From positions 1-64,000 of the forward strand of contig DATGZN010000073.1 of the NCBI GenBank assembly GCA_035297145.1: a DNA stretch of 64,000 nucleotides, written 5' to 3'. Below, piece by piece: positions 34,301-42,002 of this stretch. The translations under genes were made by a program, and so were the position numbers. Under the pieces are notes generated by a model, which worked only from the letters and a program-made list of their open reading frames with translations, had not been told where the DNA came from and did no database searches. How positions within the stretch are numbered: position 1 is the stretch's first letter; each line of letters starts with the position of its first letter. The DNA is from QHXW01 sp035297145. GTDB lineage: Bacteria > Acidobacteriota > Terriglobia > Bryobacterales > Bryobacteraceae.

Positions 34301-36867
34301 GTAGTAGTGGTGCCATCGGTCGCCGAGGTGGGGTTGCCACCGACGTCGTAGAACGTAGTGATCATCGGCGAGCCCGCGCGCGTCGATTGATAGACATTGC
34401 CGCGATATTGGAAGCTCGTGTTGTTGTAGAACGGGTCATGCTCGTACATCGTTCCCGGATTTGATGGGAACGGGTCGTAGGTATTGGTGACTAGCGTGAT
34501 GGCCGGCGTCGATGAGTTTTGCACTGTGCTCGTCAGTACCCGGTTATTGATGTAGTATGACGTCCAGTGCGAATCGGTGATGTATGTGTTGGTGTACGTG
34601 CGCGCAGGCGTGGTTAGGCTGGGGTAATCGTAAATGTTGCTGGTCAGCACGTTGCCGTTCGTGTCCAGCGTCTGCGTGGTCTTCGATTGCATGTTGGCGC
34701 CGGTAGGGTTCAGCGCTGTCAGCACGGTCCCGATGTAGGGGTTCCCGAGAGAATCTTGGACCCATGTAAACGTCTTGCTCTGCAAGGGTGAGCTGGCCTG
34801 GGCGGACGAGGGGCGGTCTTGGTATTGCGTGACCGTCCCGAGTAGCGCTGCGGTGCCGGTGGTGGCGAAGGTCCAGGCCTTCTCGCCGATGCCGCTGGGG
34901 TCGTCGATGGTGAGGCCGGAATGCAGGCTGAGGCTCGAATCGCCGGTAGGCCGGGTGAAGACGTACGCGGCCGTCTCGGTGCCTCCGGAGGTTGTCGTCA
35001 GGTACCGGTTCCCCACCTCCCGAAGCGTGCGCGTCCCGCTGTAAGTGAAGGGAACATACGCCCATCGGATCTTGCCGCCGTAGGGCGTGGTCATCGACGT
35101 CAATTCACCCGAGTTGGTAGTGGTGTCGTAGGTGAACGATGTGCTGAGGCCGAGGTTGGTCACCGCAATGGATTGCAGCATCGTCGTGGTGCCAAACGAC
35201 ACCGGCGCACTGAATGGCGATGCCAGGGTCGCATTCTCGAAATAGCCGAGCGTGTAGTTCTCCGAGCCGTTGCCGAGGACGTTGTTGATTTGGGTGAGGT
35301 GTGGGATGGCATCGGTATTGTACGTGAACGTGTAGGTCTGGCGCGTTGTGGGGTTGGGTATCGCCCGCACGTCTTCGATGTAGTTGAAACGGGCACAGGA
35401 ATTCGAGAAACTCACGCCGAGGCCGGCGTTGTAGTAGAGCAGGATTTGGTTGCCGTTCGAGTCCTCCATGACGGTGGGGTACATGGTGCCCGCATCCTGC
35501 TCGGTACCGGCGGAAGTGGCGCCCATGGTCCAGAAACTGCCGTCGCGGAAGTGCAGAACTCCCGGAGTGACGGTGGAATCGTACGAGACGTAGATGCCTT
35601 GCGTTGAGGTCCAGATGCCGCCGTTGTTCTGGTCGAGGCGATACTCGGCGCCGGTGGGATCGATGAACGTGTAGTGGTCAATGGTGAAGTAGCCGGAGTA
35701 GAACGGTACGATGGCACCGGCTTGCAAGCGCCAGCCGAGGCCGTAGCCGACGTCGTCATCCAGCTTCCAGGTACCGCCGGGGTCCTGCCGCCAGAGCTGG
35801 GAGTTGTAGCTTAAGTTGAGGCCGGCGCCCCAGCCGCCGCGGCCCATGGCTTTGAAAAGCTGCGTGGAATAGTTCAGATTTCCGGAGAGCGTGTCAATCT
35901 GCTCGCCCGCTCCGCCCCAGTAGGACCCGGTGGGGCGCACACCAACACGGCGTGGGTCGATGGCATTGGCGGGAGGCGTCTGAACGACGAGCTCGATAGC
36001 GCTTATGTTTTGGTCGTAGTCAACGGCCCAGACGTTGTATGTGTATTTTGTGCCGGGACTTACCGTTTCGTCCGAGAACTCTGGCTTTGTGACGTTCGCC
36101 AAAAGGGCGCCGCGGCGGATGGAATAATAGGCGATCCCTGAGCCGTTAGGATCGTCGGTAACCGGCTGCCACTGCAAATCGACCCGATTGGGGAACACAG
36201 ATGTTCCGAATGTTTGTGCGTTGATTCTGTTCGGGGGAGTCGTGTCGATGGGGTAAAGACTGACCGAGCTGATGGTGTTTCCTGCGGGCGCGTTTCGTAC
36301 GCCCACACCTGGCAGACCCGAAGTGATGGAGCTGTCGCTGATGATGGCATAAGGAGCGCCATCGATATACGCGCAGATCTCGCTGTGGCTCGTGCTTACG
36401 GCACGGACCACCGTCCCGTTATGACAGGGGACCGTGGTGGTCGACAGTGATGTGATCGTGTTAGATACTCGTTTGTACGCTGACAGAACCGCCGAGCAGG
36501 CGGAGCCACTGAATGTCGGAGCCAGCTCAAAGACGTAGTACGTGCCGCTCGCTGTTGCTGGTGAGGACAACGCATTAGTACTCGCGTCGAGGTACACGTC
36601 GAAGACACCGCCGGATGTGGTGAGGGTGAGCGTAATGTCAGCCTCGTATTGGGACTGTGAGGGTCCCGCCGGTGTGACCTTGGAAATCAGCGAGCCGCCA
36701 TTGGCGTCCGCGGATGTTAAGCCGCTGCTGGTGGCGGTCAGCGAGCCGTTTTGGCCCCAGTCGGTCGTATTGATCGACGTCAGCGCATCCGGACCGTAGT
36801 AAGCAGTGAACGCAGCGAAAGCAGACGCCCCGAGGAAGAGTGGAGCAGCAATCAGGAGTTTTCTCAT
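31342..36867 (-). CDS. Giant secreted RHS/YD-repeat protein
   Basis: The 1841-residue protein has a signal peptide (MRKLLIAAPLFLGASAFA). Residues about 20-210 are beta-rich and LamG-like (GTYYVFELAPTFSG, then AYIDGAPYAIISDS). A fibronectin-III-like domain lies at about 215-300 (VDLQWQPVTDDPNGSGIAYY). A long array of YD repeats runs from about 330 to 1560 (for example YTYDGMGRT, YDLLSHLTQV, YDSLNRLAAASG, YSYDGFGNLL). The RHS-associated core is at about 1560-1625 (YPYGEDYPNW, YRDVNTGYDYAKNRYY, PDPTNASMN, YAGNEPINTNDPTG). RHS cages normally enclose a C-terminal toxin. Here the 220-residue tail is Pro/Gly-rich and then beta-rich, without a toxin I can recognise. Both ends overlap neighbours by ATGA, forming a three-gene operon. 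Confidence 0.93.
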   Translation of the reverse strand: MRKLLIAAPLFLGASAFAAFTAYYGPDALTSINTTDWGQNGSLTATSSGLTSADANGGSLISKVTPAGPSQSQYEADITLTLTTSGGVFDVYLDASTNALSSPATASGTYYVFELAPTFSGSACSAVLSAYKRVSNTITSLSTTTVPCHNGTVVRAVSTSHSEICAYIDGAPYAIISDSSITSGLPGVGVRNAPAGNTISSVSLYPIDTTPPNRINAQTFGTSVFPNRVDLQWQPVTDDPNGSGIAYYSIRRGALLANVTKPEFSDETVSPGTKYTYNVWAVDYDQNISAIELVVQTPPANAIDPRRVGVRPTGSYWGGAGEQIDTLSGNLNYSTQLFKAMGRGGWGAGLNLSYNSQLWRQDPGGTWKLDDDVGYGLGWRLQAGAIVPFYSGYFTIDHYTFIDPTGAEYRLDQNNGGIWTSTQGIYVSYDSTVTPGVLHFRDGSFWTMGATSAGTEQDAGTMYPTVMEDSNGNQILLYYNAGLGVSFSNSCARFNYIEDVRAIPNPTTRQTYTFTYNTDAIPHLTQINNVLGNGSENYTLGYFENATLASPFSAPVSFGTTTMLQSIAVTNLGLSTSFTYDTTTNSGELTSMTTPYGGKIRWAYVPFTYSGTRTLREVGNRYLTTTSGGTETAAYVFTRPTGDSSLSLHSGLTIDDPSGIGEKAWTFATTGTAALLGTVTQYQDRPSSAQASSPLQSKTFTWVQDSLGNPYIGTVLTALNPTGANMQSKTTQTLDTNGNVLTSNIYDYPSLTTPARTYTNTYITDSHWTSYYINNRVLTSTVQNSSTPAITLVTNTYDPFPSNPGTMYEHDPFYNNTSFQYRGNVYQSTRAGSPMITTFYDVGGNPTSATDGTTTTAVSTSSTTNYAAPSVITPNSNSNLQTTASYTSWLSMSTVTGPNSTTASTVYDTYGRPYTSSSIYGAGTSYSYSNDVPYVITATTYNTNGTSHWTQTTLDGFGRAITVLRGTGGTTVSRVDTIYAPCACSPTGKVQKVSQPYVPGNTPVYTTYTYDGMGRTLSVLLPDGASSTSYAYSGNTTTITDPAGKWKMQTMDAMGDLIQVTEPNPAGGANYVTQYTYDLLSHLTQVSMTRPSGTQTRTFAYDSNQRLLSETHPESGSKIYTYNTDGTLASRTDAKGITTKYTYDTYKRLTMKSYWYMYNGVLTEDTTQRLTLTYDTNPLNSTYSQNSWGRLTTAQWNYPTGRACGAETGASYYMYSYTTAGEMAGKTLDITRNTDRCGYGYTWQHLDFAGSFTYDNEGHMLSMTYPVYSKYQNGQIVQQPQLTYTYTYDGMGRQYSALNSVTNTSWPASASYGPSDEFLQAFNNIGVPVEQRTYNSMLQATKVNGAQYNYPATGNNGRISSEVDSRGQTLYFSYDSLNRLAAASGNGVGVPTGGAWSESYSYDGFGNLLAKTPAGTAPTLSVNVNLNNQITTQGYDANGNTGGSFDYENRLTTEDLDVYSYGPDNLRIWKVRSDGSQDVYFYDPAGRKLAVYQVSKTSGAQYYIGGGTMIPPEQQPEWFAGIVLGGRDKLGSAGTDAYYPYGEDYPNWAPVTDADNFATYYRDVNTGYDYAKNRYYSNTTGRFLTPDPTNASMNMTNPGSFNRYTYAGNEPINTNDPTGLDGFQDSQCLDPYYATTHAQCQGPGSPYCITHPGDESCNGGCNDPTALPFAPGGGGPGPAPCPPAGGGPPPPPLPPLTCTLYAPHFSPANSNPANGPGGWFVDSMFNFSAYGGVGAYNWTETQNWDNLLWANGTLGYNELGSDPPLFSPPSLPNSVTYKDAPGLADNFMISKTGVYNAIILLTLNVTVYSGKQSCGMSVPWFVDITVVNNIGSGVGGTGFPK

Positions 36868-37313
36868 GGCACTATGGCTCCCAACTGGTCGAGGGTGAAA
36901 TTCGCCTTATGCTTCAGGAACTCTGCGACGGCGTCGTCTATGCTGTCGCGACCTTTGAGAAACGCCTTCACCGTGGTGTCAGCCAACAGATCCTTGAACG
37001 CGCCGCGATCGGCCGCAACGAACTCGACCAGGGCCAATTTGCCGTCGTCGCTCGTCACGTAACTGAATGCGATGATCCCCTGACGCAGTGGGATGACGCC
37101 GTTGGATGTTGCGCCCGTCGGAATCGGGTTGGTGATCGCGGAAGCCGCGGGGAGCGGTGCGTAGGCGGGACGCACCGGGTCACTCAGCGTGCCCGACCCG
37201 ACCATGGGTACGACCGCGAGTACCCGCTCGTAGAGGTTTCGGGAATCAACGCGATGCTGCGCGGGTGCAAGCGCGCACACAAATACCAGGGCCAACAGTA
37301 ACCGGATCGTCAC
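36864..37313 (-). CDS. Small secreted protein, first gene of the RHS operon
   Basis: The 149-residue protein begins at a GTG with a signal peptide (MTIRLLLALVFVCALAPAQ). The mature part contains NLYERVLAVVPMVGSGTL, GVIPLRQGIIAFSYVTSDDGK and a helical end (AFLKGRDSIDDAVAEFLKHKANF). I recognise no family. Its stop overlaps the RHS ATG (ATGA). It is the promoter-proximal gene, with a weak GAAGAG ribosome binding site. Confidence 0.7.
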   Translation of the reverse strand: MTIRLLLALVFVCALAPAQHRVDSRNLYERVLAVVPMVGSGTLSDPVRPAYAPLPAASAITNPIPTGATSNGVIPLRQGIIAFSYVTSDDGKLALVEFVAADRGAFKDLLADTTVKAFLKGRDSIDDAVAEFLKHKANFTLDQLGAIVP

Positions 37314-37354
37314 AATTTTCTCTTCGTCAACTGGAATTAAATTGGCCCAGGAAA

Positions 37355-37383
37355 TGAATAATGGATTTTTGCCGATTGGACAA
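37355..37383 (-). promoter_or_regulatory. Candidate promoter of the RHS operon
   Basis: On the minus strand TTGTCC (37383-37378) and TATTCA (37360-37355) are 17 bases apart, 42 bases upstream of the first gene, in an AT-rich patch. Matches to the sigma-70 consensus are 4/6 and 4/6. Tentative. Confidence 0.25.
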
Positions 37384-37454
37384 GGCTTAATTTCTGTAAA
37401 TTTTGGGGCATGCCGAGTACTATAGTCTGCACCCGTGAGAGGGTATATCCCCCC

Positions 37455-37694
37455 TCAAATGTGGCAATAGCCTACGGTTCGTGACGGTACTATTTTACGA
37501 GACGCACGACTGGATACGTGGTTCGGAACGAATGGTCTGATCTTCTCCTTGAGTCTGGAGTGTTGGTTGTTGAACGCGGTCGTGCTCAGATGCGGTGCGT
37601 TGCTACCGTTTTTGGCGAGGACGGAAAAGTTGCTCTGGGTGTAGCCAGTGCCACTGGCCGAGGCCAGTCGATTCAGGCTGTCATAGGTGTTATA
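37455..37694 (-). pseudogene. Orphan RHS/YD-repeat fragment
   Basis: On the minus strand this 79-codon frame starts right after a stop codon with YNTYDSLNRLASASGTGYTQ and continues SNFSVLAKNGSNAP before losing resemblance. The first 20 residues are a textbook YD-repeat segment, close to YDSLNRLAAASGNGVG in the intact RHS protein 5 kb away. There is no start codon or ribosome binding site. It is a decayed fragment of another RHS gene, consistent with recombination among RHS repeats, and occupies the region before the plus-strand oxidoreductase. Confidence 0.7.
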
Positions 37695-37706
37695 TCATGC
37701 TGGCAT

Positions 37707-39020
37707 ATGACGCCTTCCCATTCGGTTTCTCGTAGAGCATTTCTGGCCGCGGCATCGGCTACGGCACTGGCGCGGGGCGCGCCGTCGAAGGACAAGTTAA
37801 AAGCTGGCCTGGTGGGCTGCGGCGGGCGCGGCACACAGGCGGTGGTGAATCTGCTCACGGGCAATGAGAACGTCGAGCTGGTCGCCATGGCGGATGTTTT
37901 CGAAGACCACCTGGAGAGCTCGCTCGACCGGCTGCGAAACAACGCGCGATACGTCTCGCGCGATGCCGGCATCACCGTGGAGCGCAATGGCAAGCCGGTT
38001 CAGATGAGCGCGGACGATTTGGCGGCGTCGATCCGGGCGGGCATTAAGGTCGATCCGGAACATCATTTTGTCGGATTCGATGCGTTTCAGAAACTGATCA
38101 ACTCGGATGTTGACATCGTCATGCTGGCGACACCGCCCGGCTACCGGCCGCAACACTTTGAAGCAGCGGTCGACGCCGGCAAGCATGTGTTCACCGAGAA
38201 GCCGATCGCCACGGATCCCGTGGGCGTGCGGCGCTTCATGGCCGCGGCGAAGAAGGCGGAAGAGAAGCATCTGACGGTAATGTCCGGCGCGCAGCGCCAC
38301 GCGCACCGCGAGTATGTCGAGACCCTCGACAAGATCCACAACGGCGCGGTCGGCGAAATTGTGGCGCTGAACTCCAACTATCTGAGTGGCCCGGTGTTCC
38401 ACGCGGATGCACGTGATCCGAAATGGGGCGACATGGAATGGGAGCACCGCAATTGGTATTCCTTCATCTGGATTTGTGGCGACCAGATTGTCGAGCAGCA
38501 TTTCCACAATATCGATTTCATGAATTGGGTGATGGGAGCGCACCCGGTCGAAGTGGTTGCCTCTGGCGGCGCTGCGTGGCGTCCACGCGAACCGCTATAC
38601 GGGAATATCTACGACCACATGTCTTCCGACTTTGTGTACCCGGGCGGCATTCACCTTTCGAGTTATTGCAGGCAATACCCGAACGGACTGCATCGCGACG
38701 TGAGCGACATGATCGTGGGAACCAAGGGGCGCAGCAACGGGATGGATATGGGCGGCAAAGGCATCAATCCGTACGTGCAGGAACACATCGACATGATCAA
38801 GAGCATCACGGGTGCGGGCCCGTATATCAATCAGGGAATGCGAATCGCGGAGAGCACGATGACGGCGATCATGGGCCGTGAGTCGGCGTATTCGGGAATG
38901 AAGATTACCTGGGACATGATCATGGCGTCGAAACAGGACTTGCAGCCGAAGGACTTCGACTACAAAAAGGGGATGGAGCCGATGCCTCTGCCGGTTCCGG
39001 GCGTGTACAAGTTTGTTTGA
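37707..39020 (+). CDS. Tat-exported Gfo/Idh/MocA-family oxidoreductase
   Basis: The 437-residue protein has a twin-arginine signal (SRRAFLAAASATALA) followed by a Rossmann NAD(P)-binding domain (LKAGLVGCGGRGTQAVVNLL). The EKP motif HVFTEKPIATDPVGVRRF marks the family, and a Gfo/Idh/MocA C-terminal domain follows (HRNWYSFIWICGDQIVEQHFHNIDF, then PNGLHRDVSDMIVGTKGRSNG). Exported members with bound NAD(P) act on sugars or inositols in the periplasm; substrate is not deducible. The frame is open 63 codons upstream, but that part reads antisense to the RHS fragment, so ATG 37707 with its Tat signal is the start. It is monocistronic or followed by the S4 gene. Confidence 0.9.
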   Translation: MTPSHSVSRRAFLAAASATALARGAPSKDKLKAGLVGCGGRGTQAVVNLLTGNENVELVAMADVFEDHLESSLDRLRNNARYVSRDAGITVERNGKPVQMSADDLAASIRAGIKVDPEHHFVGFDAFQKLINSDVDIVMLATPPGYRPQHFEAAVDAGKHVFTEKPIATDPVGVRRFMAAAKKAEEKHLTVMSGAQRHAHREYVETLDKIHNGAVGEIVALNSNYLSGPVFHADARDPKWGDMEWEHRNWYSFIWICGDQIVEQHFHNIDFMNWVMGAHPVEVVASGGAAWRPREPLYGNIYDHMSSDFVYPGGIHLSSYCRQYPNGLHRDVSDMIVGTKGRSNGMDMGGKGINPYVQEHIDMIKSITGAGPYINQGMRIAESTMTAIMGRESAYSGMKITWDMIMASKQDLQPKDFDYKKGMEPMPLPVPGVYKFV

Positions 39021-39023
39021 ATC

Positions 39024-39053
39024 GGGATTTGGGATTTAGGATTTGGGATTTGG
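39024..39053. repeat. GGGATTT heptamer repeat, copy 1
   Basis: Four tandem 7-bp units (GGGATTT, GGGATTT, AGGATTT, GGGATTT) plus GG fill the whole space between the oxidoreductase stop and the S4-domain start. The array replaces the normal ribosome binding region. Confidence 0.85.
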
Positions 39054-39056
39054 TGA

Positions 39057-39428
39057 GTGAGGATCGACAAATGGTTGTGGGCTGCGCGATTTTTTAAGAC
39101 GCGCGCACTCGCGTCCCGCGCTTGCGAACTCGGCAGGATTGAGTCCAACGGGCAAACAGCCAAGGCATCGCGGGAGGTGCGCGCCGGCGACGTGCTGCAG
39201 GTGAAGAACGACGGCGGCGAGTTTCAGTTGGAAGTTCTGCTTCTGAGTGAGACGCGCGGACCAGCGGCAGTTGCGCAGACCCTCTACCGCGAAACGGAAG
39301 AGAGCCGGGAGCAGCGGATGAAGCTGGCAGAGGAGCGGAAAGCGATGCCGCACTTCGAAGCGCCGCGGGAAGGAAAGCCATCGAAGCGCGACAGGCGGGC
39401 TTTGGAGCGGCTGCGGGGGCGAAGATAG
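39057..39428 (+). CDS. hslR: S4-domain RNA-binding protein (Hsp15/HslR-like)
   Basis: The 123-residue protein opens MRIDKWLWAARFFKTRALAS with RIESNGQTAKASREVRAGD following, the S4 RNA-binding fold of Hsp15-type proteins. A basic, Glu/Arg-rich C-terminal tail (EESREQRMKLAEERKAM, then KRDRRALERLRGRR) matches HslR, which binds free 50S subunits carrying nascent chains. Length is typical (about 130 residues). The start is GTG at 39057 with no ribosome binding site except the G-rich repeat. Both sides of the gene carry GGGATTT repeats. Confidence 0.88.
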   Translation: MRIDKWLWAARFFKTRALASRACELGRIESNGQTAKASREVRAGDVLQVKNDGGEFQLEVLLLSETRGPAAVAQTLYRETEESREQRMKLAEERKAMPHFEAPREGKPSKRDRRALERLRGRR

Positions 39429-39456
39429 GATTTGGGATTTGGGATTTGGGATTTGG
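39427..39456. repeat. GGGATTT heptamer repeat, copy 2
   Basis: Four tandem units (AGGATTT then GGGATTT three times) plus GG begin at the stop codon of the S4-domain gene. Same orientation as copy 1. Confidence 0.85.
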
Positions 39457-39562
39457 AGGCGTGAGTGTCGCCGAATACAGGGACAGCTCTTCTCCGGAAA
39501 TGGACGCATGCCGTGCCTGGCTGGATCAGGCCTGACCGCAGTCGAACCGCCGACTGCTAAGT

Positions 39563-39578
39563 CCCAAATCCCAAATCC
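39563..39578. repeat. GGGATTT heptamer repeat, inverted copy
   Basis: CCCAAATCCCAAATCC is the reverse complement of the heptamer array and lies just before the 3' end of the PAP2 gene. It could pair with copy 2, about 107 bases away, as a long hairpin. Confidence 0.7.
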
Positions 39579-39582
39579 TGTT

Positions 39583-40389
39583 CTACTGGCGGAGAACCGC
39601 AAAGCGGCTGATGGAATATCCTAGCGCGCCTCCCATGAACACGTCGGACAGAAAGTGGGCCGACAAGGATAGCCTCGAAAATCCGACCACTGCCGCCATG
39701 CCATAGGCGGCATATGGAACCCAGCGATGGTTTCCATAGCGCCGGGCAACCACCGCGGCGAGCGAGAAGGCCGCTATGGAGTGCCCGGACGGGAAGCTCC
39801 CACTCCCTCGGATGACTGAACCACCGCTCTCAAACCAGCTATCGGAAAAATTTCCCTTGGCCGGGATGGCGGCCGGCCGCACGCGGCCAGTGGCGTCCTT
39901 CAAAACCGTCGTCAGGATTTCGGCATCTGCTATAGCCTCACCCGCCAGCAGCGCGGTGTGTTGCATTTTCGAATCTTTCCGCACCAGTCCGACTGCGTAA
40001 AGCGAGACGGGAACCGCAATGGTCCCGACGACCGTGGCGTTGCCCGTAAAAGCATTGTTGAACGCGTGGAATCGCGATGTACCCCGGAAAAAGGAGGCTT
40101 CGGGTGGGTCGAGCGCGATCAGTCCGGCAGTGGCTCCCAGGACGGCCGCCGTGGGAAGCCAGTTTTTCCCCTGCGCGAGTCTGGCGGGAAACGTCCAGAT
40201 GCGCTCCTGATCGCTGATCAGGTTGGGAAGTAGCAGCTTCCAGGAGACCGGGCGATCCACTGGCGCGGACGATGGAGGAGTCGTTGGGGAACCCGCGGGC
40301 GTCTGACCTGGTTCCGTGGTTTGGCCGGCCGCAGTGGCGGGGAACGCCAAACTCATACATACGAATAATAAAGTAACAGTGAGATTCAT
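39583..40389 (-). CDS. PAP2-superfamily phosphatase, membrane-bound
   Basis: The 268-residue protein has a signal peptide (LTVTLLFVCMSLAFPATA), a Pro/Thr-rich linker and several membrane helices. All three PAP2 motifs are present: KDATGRVRP (KxxxxxxRP), SFPSGHS (PSGH) and SRLSLSAHFLSDV (SRxxxxxHxxxD). It is therefore probably an active lipid phosphatase with its site facing the periplasm, for example on undecaprenyl pyrophosphate or phosphatidate. The ATG at 40389 begins the signal; ten further codons upstream lack support. It is monocistronic, ending against the heptamer repeats. Confidence 0.88.
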   Translation of the reverse strand: MNLTVTLLFVCMSLAFPATAAGQTTEPGQTPAGSPTTPPSSAPVDRPVSWKLLLPNLISDQERIWTFPARLAQGKNWLPTAAVLGATAGLIALDPPEASFFRGTSRFHAFNNAFTGNATVVGTIAVPVSLYAVGLVRKDSKMQHTALLAGEAIADAEILTTVLKDATGRVRPAAIPAKGNFSDSWFESGGSVIRGSGSFPSGHSIAAFSLAAVVARRYGNHRWVPYAAYGMAAVVGFSRLSLSAHFLSDVFMGGALGYSISRFAVLRQ

Positions 40390-40520
40390 TACAGTCCTTC
40401 GATAAGCGCAGAACAGCAATAATCAGCATACGTGAGCACCGTGTGAATGGGTACATTAAGCGGGGCGCTGGACTTTGCGGGGGCGGAGCGAACTTACATT
40501 CTCATGGTCGCATCGGCGGC

Positions 40521-41270
40521 CTAATCCTTACGTACAGGCCCAGACGATGGACCGCTCTTGATCGTGATGGATCCAGTTCCCATGCGCAGGAAGACCCGCC
40601 GTGCCGGAGTCGAGCCAGCAAATGCGAAATGCGTACCTGCGACGTAGTGATGGCCTTTGCCCACAAAATCCGATGACACACTGCCCAGTCCGGTTCTCGC
40701 ATCGATCGAGAAGGGACCAGGGTCGGGCAACATGACGATCATGTCGCCCGTGTGGCTGCGCACCTCGATGTCTCCGGTGACATCGCTCACCCAGACGTAG
40801 CCGTTGTCGTGGCGGACAACCAGTTGTGAGTTGCGGGGCACATGTATCCGGTAGTCCGGCGTTAAGCCGTGCCTGGGGCTCGGCAGGAGCGGCCGGGGAA
40901 AGAAAAAGACGGTTTTGCGGACTGGGGGGTTCGTCGAAATTTCGAGTTCTTTTTCAGAGCGGCGTTCTGTAACCACATGAACGCCCTCGAAGCGCTGCTC
41001 CTCCTGCTGCTTTTGATTGGGTTGGTAAAAACGGTTGGTGGATTTGATCACTGTGACCTCGACCTCGGGCTCATCCCAGCCTTCAACAGCCAGGTAGCCG
41101 TATGAGCCATTTACGTGGATGGTTCCGCCAGGCGCGAAGGGCGTGCGCTCGGTGTTGGTCACCTCAAATGATTGCTTGGGCCCGTTCTCCGCAGCTCCCT
41201 CCGCGCGGAGCAAAGGCGCTACCGTTCCCAGCAGGCTCAACCCGAAGACCATCAGTAAGTGGTTTGACAT
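40521..41270 (-). CDS. Secreted DUF4097-like beta-helix protein
   Basis: The 249-residue protein has a signal peptide (LLMVFGLSLLGTVAPLLRA). The mature part is a repeating strand pattern with GGTIHVNGSYGYLAVEGWDEPEVEVTVIK, then HDNGYVWVSDVTGDIEVRSHTGD and IDARTGLGSVSSDF. It resembles DUF4097-type proteins, a putative adhesin-like beta-helix. Function is unknown. The ATG at 41270 has AAGG nine bases upstream; an alternative GTG at 41279 overlaps the aldolase stop. It is very likely in one operon with the aldolase. Confidence 0.7.
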   Translation of the reverse strand: MSNHLLMVFGLSLLGTVAPLLRAEGAAENGPKQSFEVTNTERTPFAPGGTIHVNGSYGYLAVEGWDEPEVEVTVIKSTNRFYQPNQKQQEEQRFEGVHVVTERRSEKELEISTNPPVRKTVFFFPRPLLPSPRHGLTPDYRIHVPRNSQLVVRHDNGYVWVSDVTGDIEVRSHTGDMIVMLPDPGPFSIDARTGLGSVSSDFVGKGHHYVAGTHFAFAGSTPARRVFLRMGTGSITIKSGPSSGPVRKD

Positions 41271-41275
41271 AGTGT

Positions 41276-41935
41276 TCACCCTTCATTCTTTTGCGCGCGG
41301 GCGGCTTTTATGATCTTGAGATATCTGCGCGCCAGTTCATTGATCTGTTCTTCCTTCATCATGGGGAGGCCTTCGGGGTTGATCAACTCCGAGCCAATGC
41401 CCAGAGCCACGGCGCCGGCCAGAATGAAATTGCCGGCAGTCTGTTGATTGACGCCACCGGTAGCAATCAACGGGACGTGGGGAAACGGGAATTTCAGAGC
41501 GCGGATGTAACTGGGGCCGCCCAGGGGACCACAAGGGAAGATCTTGACGAAGTCGACGCCCATCTTCCATGCAGCGATCACATCCGTTGGGGTCATAGCG
41601 CCCGGGAACACGACGACATCGTTTTTCAACGCGAACTCCACAACCTCTGGGACGAGCCCCGTGCTGGTCAAGAAGGTGGCGCCGGCATCCAGGCAGCGGC
41701 GGGCAGTCTCGATATCCAACACCGTTCCCGCACCGACGGCCATGTCGGGTAGACTTTTGGCCAGATGCGAAATCACATCGGCCCCGCCGGGCACCGTCAT
41801 GGTGATCTCAGCGATGGGAATTCCGGCGCGATGGACCGCTTCCGCGGCGAACTTTGCGCGCCCGGCCTTAGTCACGCGAATGCCGGGAATGATGCCGATC
41901 TCTTCAATGCGCGCTCGAACTTGTGCCTTTTTCAT
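41276..41935 (-). CDS. eda: KDPG/KHG aldolase (2-dehydro-3-deoxyphosphogluconate aldolase)
   Basis: The 219-residue protein matches class I KDPG aldolase, which cleaves 2-keto-3-deoxy-6-phosphogluconate to pyruvate and glyceraldehyde-3-phosphate (Entner-Doudoroff). Seen here are IAEITMTVPGGADVI (catalytic Glu), MAVGAGTVLDIETARRCLDAGATFL, FPGAMTPTDVIAAWKMGVDFVKIFPCGPLG (Schiff-base Lys in VKIFP) and LIATGGVNQQTAGNFILAGAVALGIG. Length is normal. It lies 67 bases after the TolC-like gene of the metal efflux operon and before the DUF4097-like gene, so the Entner-Doudoroff link to its neighbours is unclear. A homologous aldolase on another 2-keto-3-deoxy sugar acid is possible. Confidence 0.88.
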   Translation of the reverse strand: MKKAQVRARIEEIGIIPGIRVTKAGRAKFAAEAVHRAGIPIAEITMTVPGGADVISHLAKSLPDMAVGAGTVLDIETARRCLDAGATFLTSTGLVPEVVEFALKNDVVVFPGAMTPTDVIAAWKMGVDFVKIFPCGPLGGPSYIRALKFPFPHVPLIATGGVNQQTAGNFILAGAVALGIGSELINPEGLPMMKEEQINELARRYLKIIKAARAQKNEG

Positions 41936-42002
41936 CGATGTCACTTTCCGTTTTGGATTTCACTGCCGGTCCGTTGCCGCTGCAGTGCTGAGGACCACAG
42001 TA

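Noticed and set aside
31987..34464. Plus-strand frames of 266 and 310 codons opposite the RHS gene
   Set aside because: Mirror of YD-repeat codons giving Gly/Val/Arg-rich translations; the minus-strand RHS reading is unambiguous.
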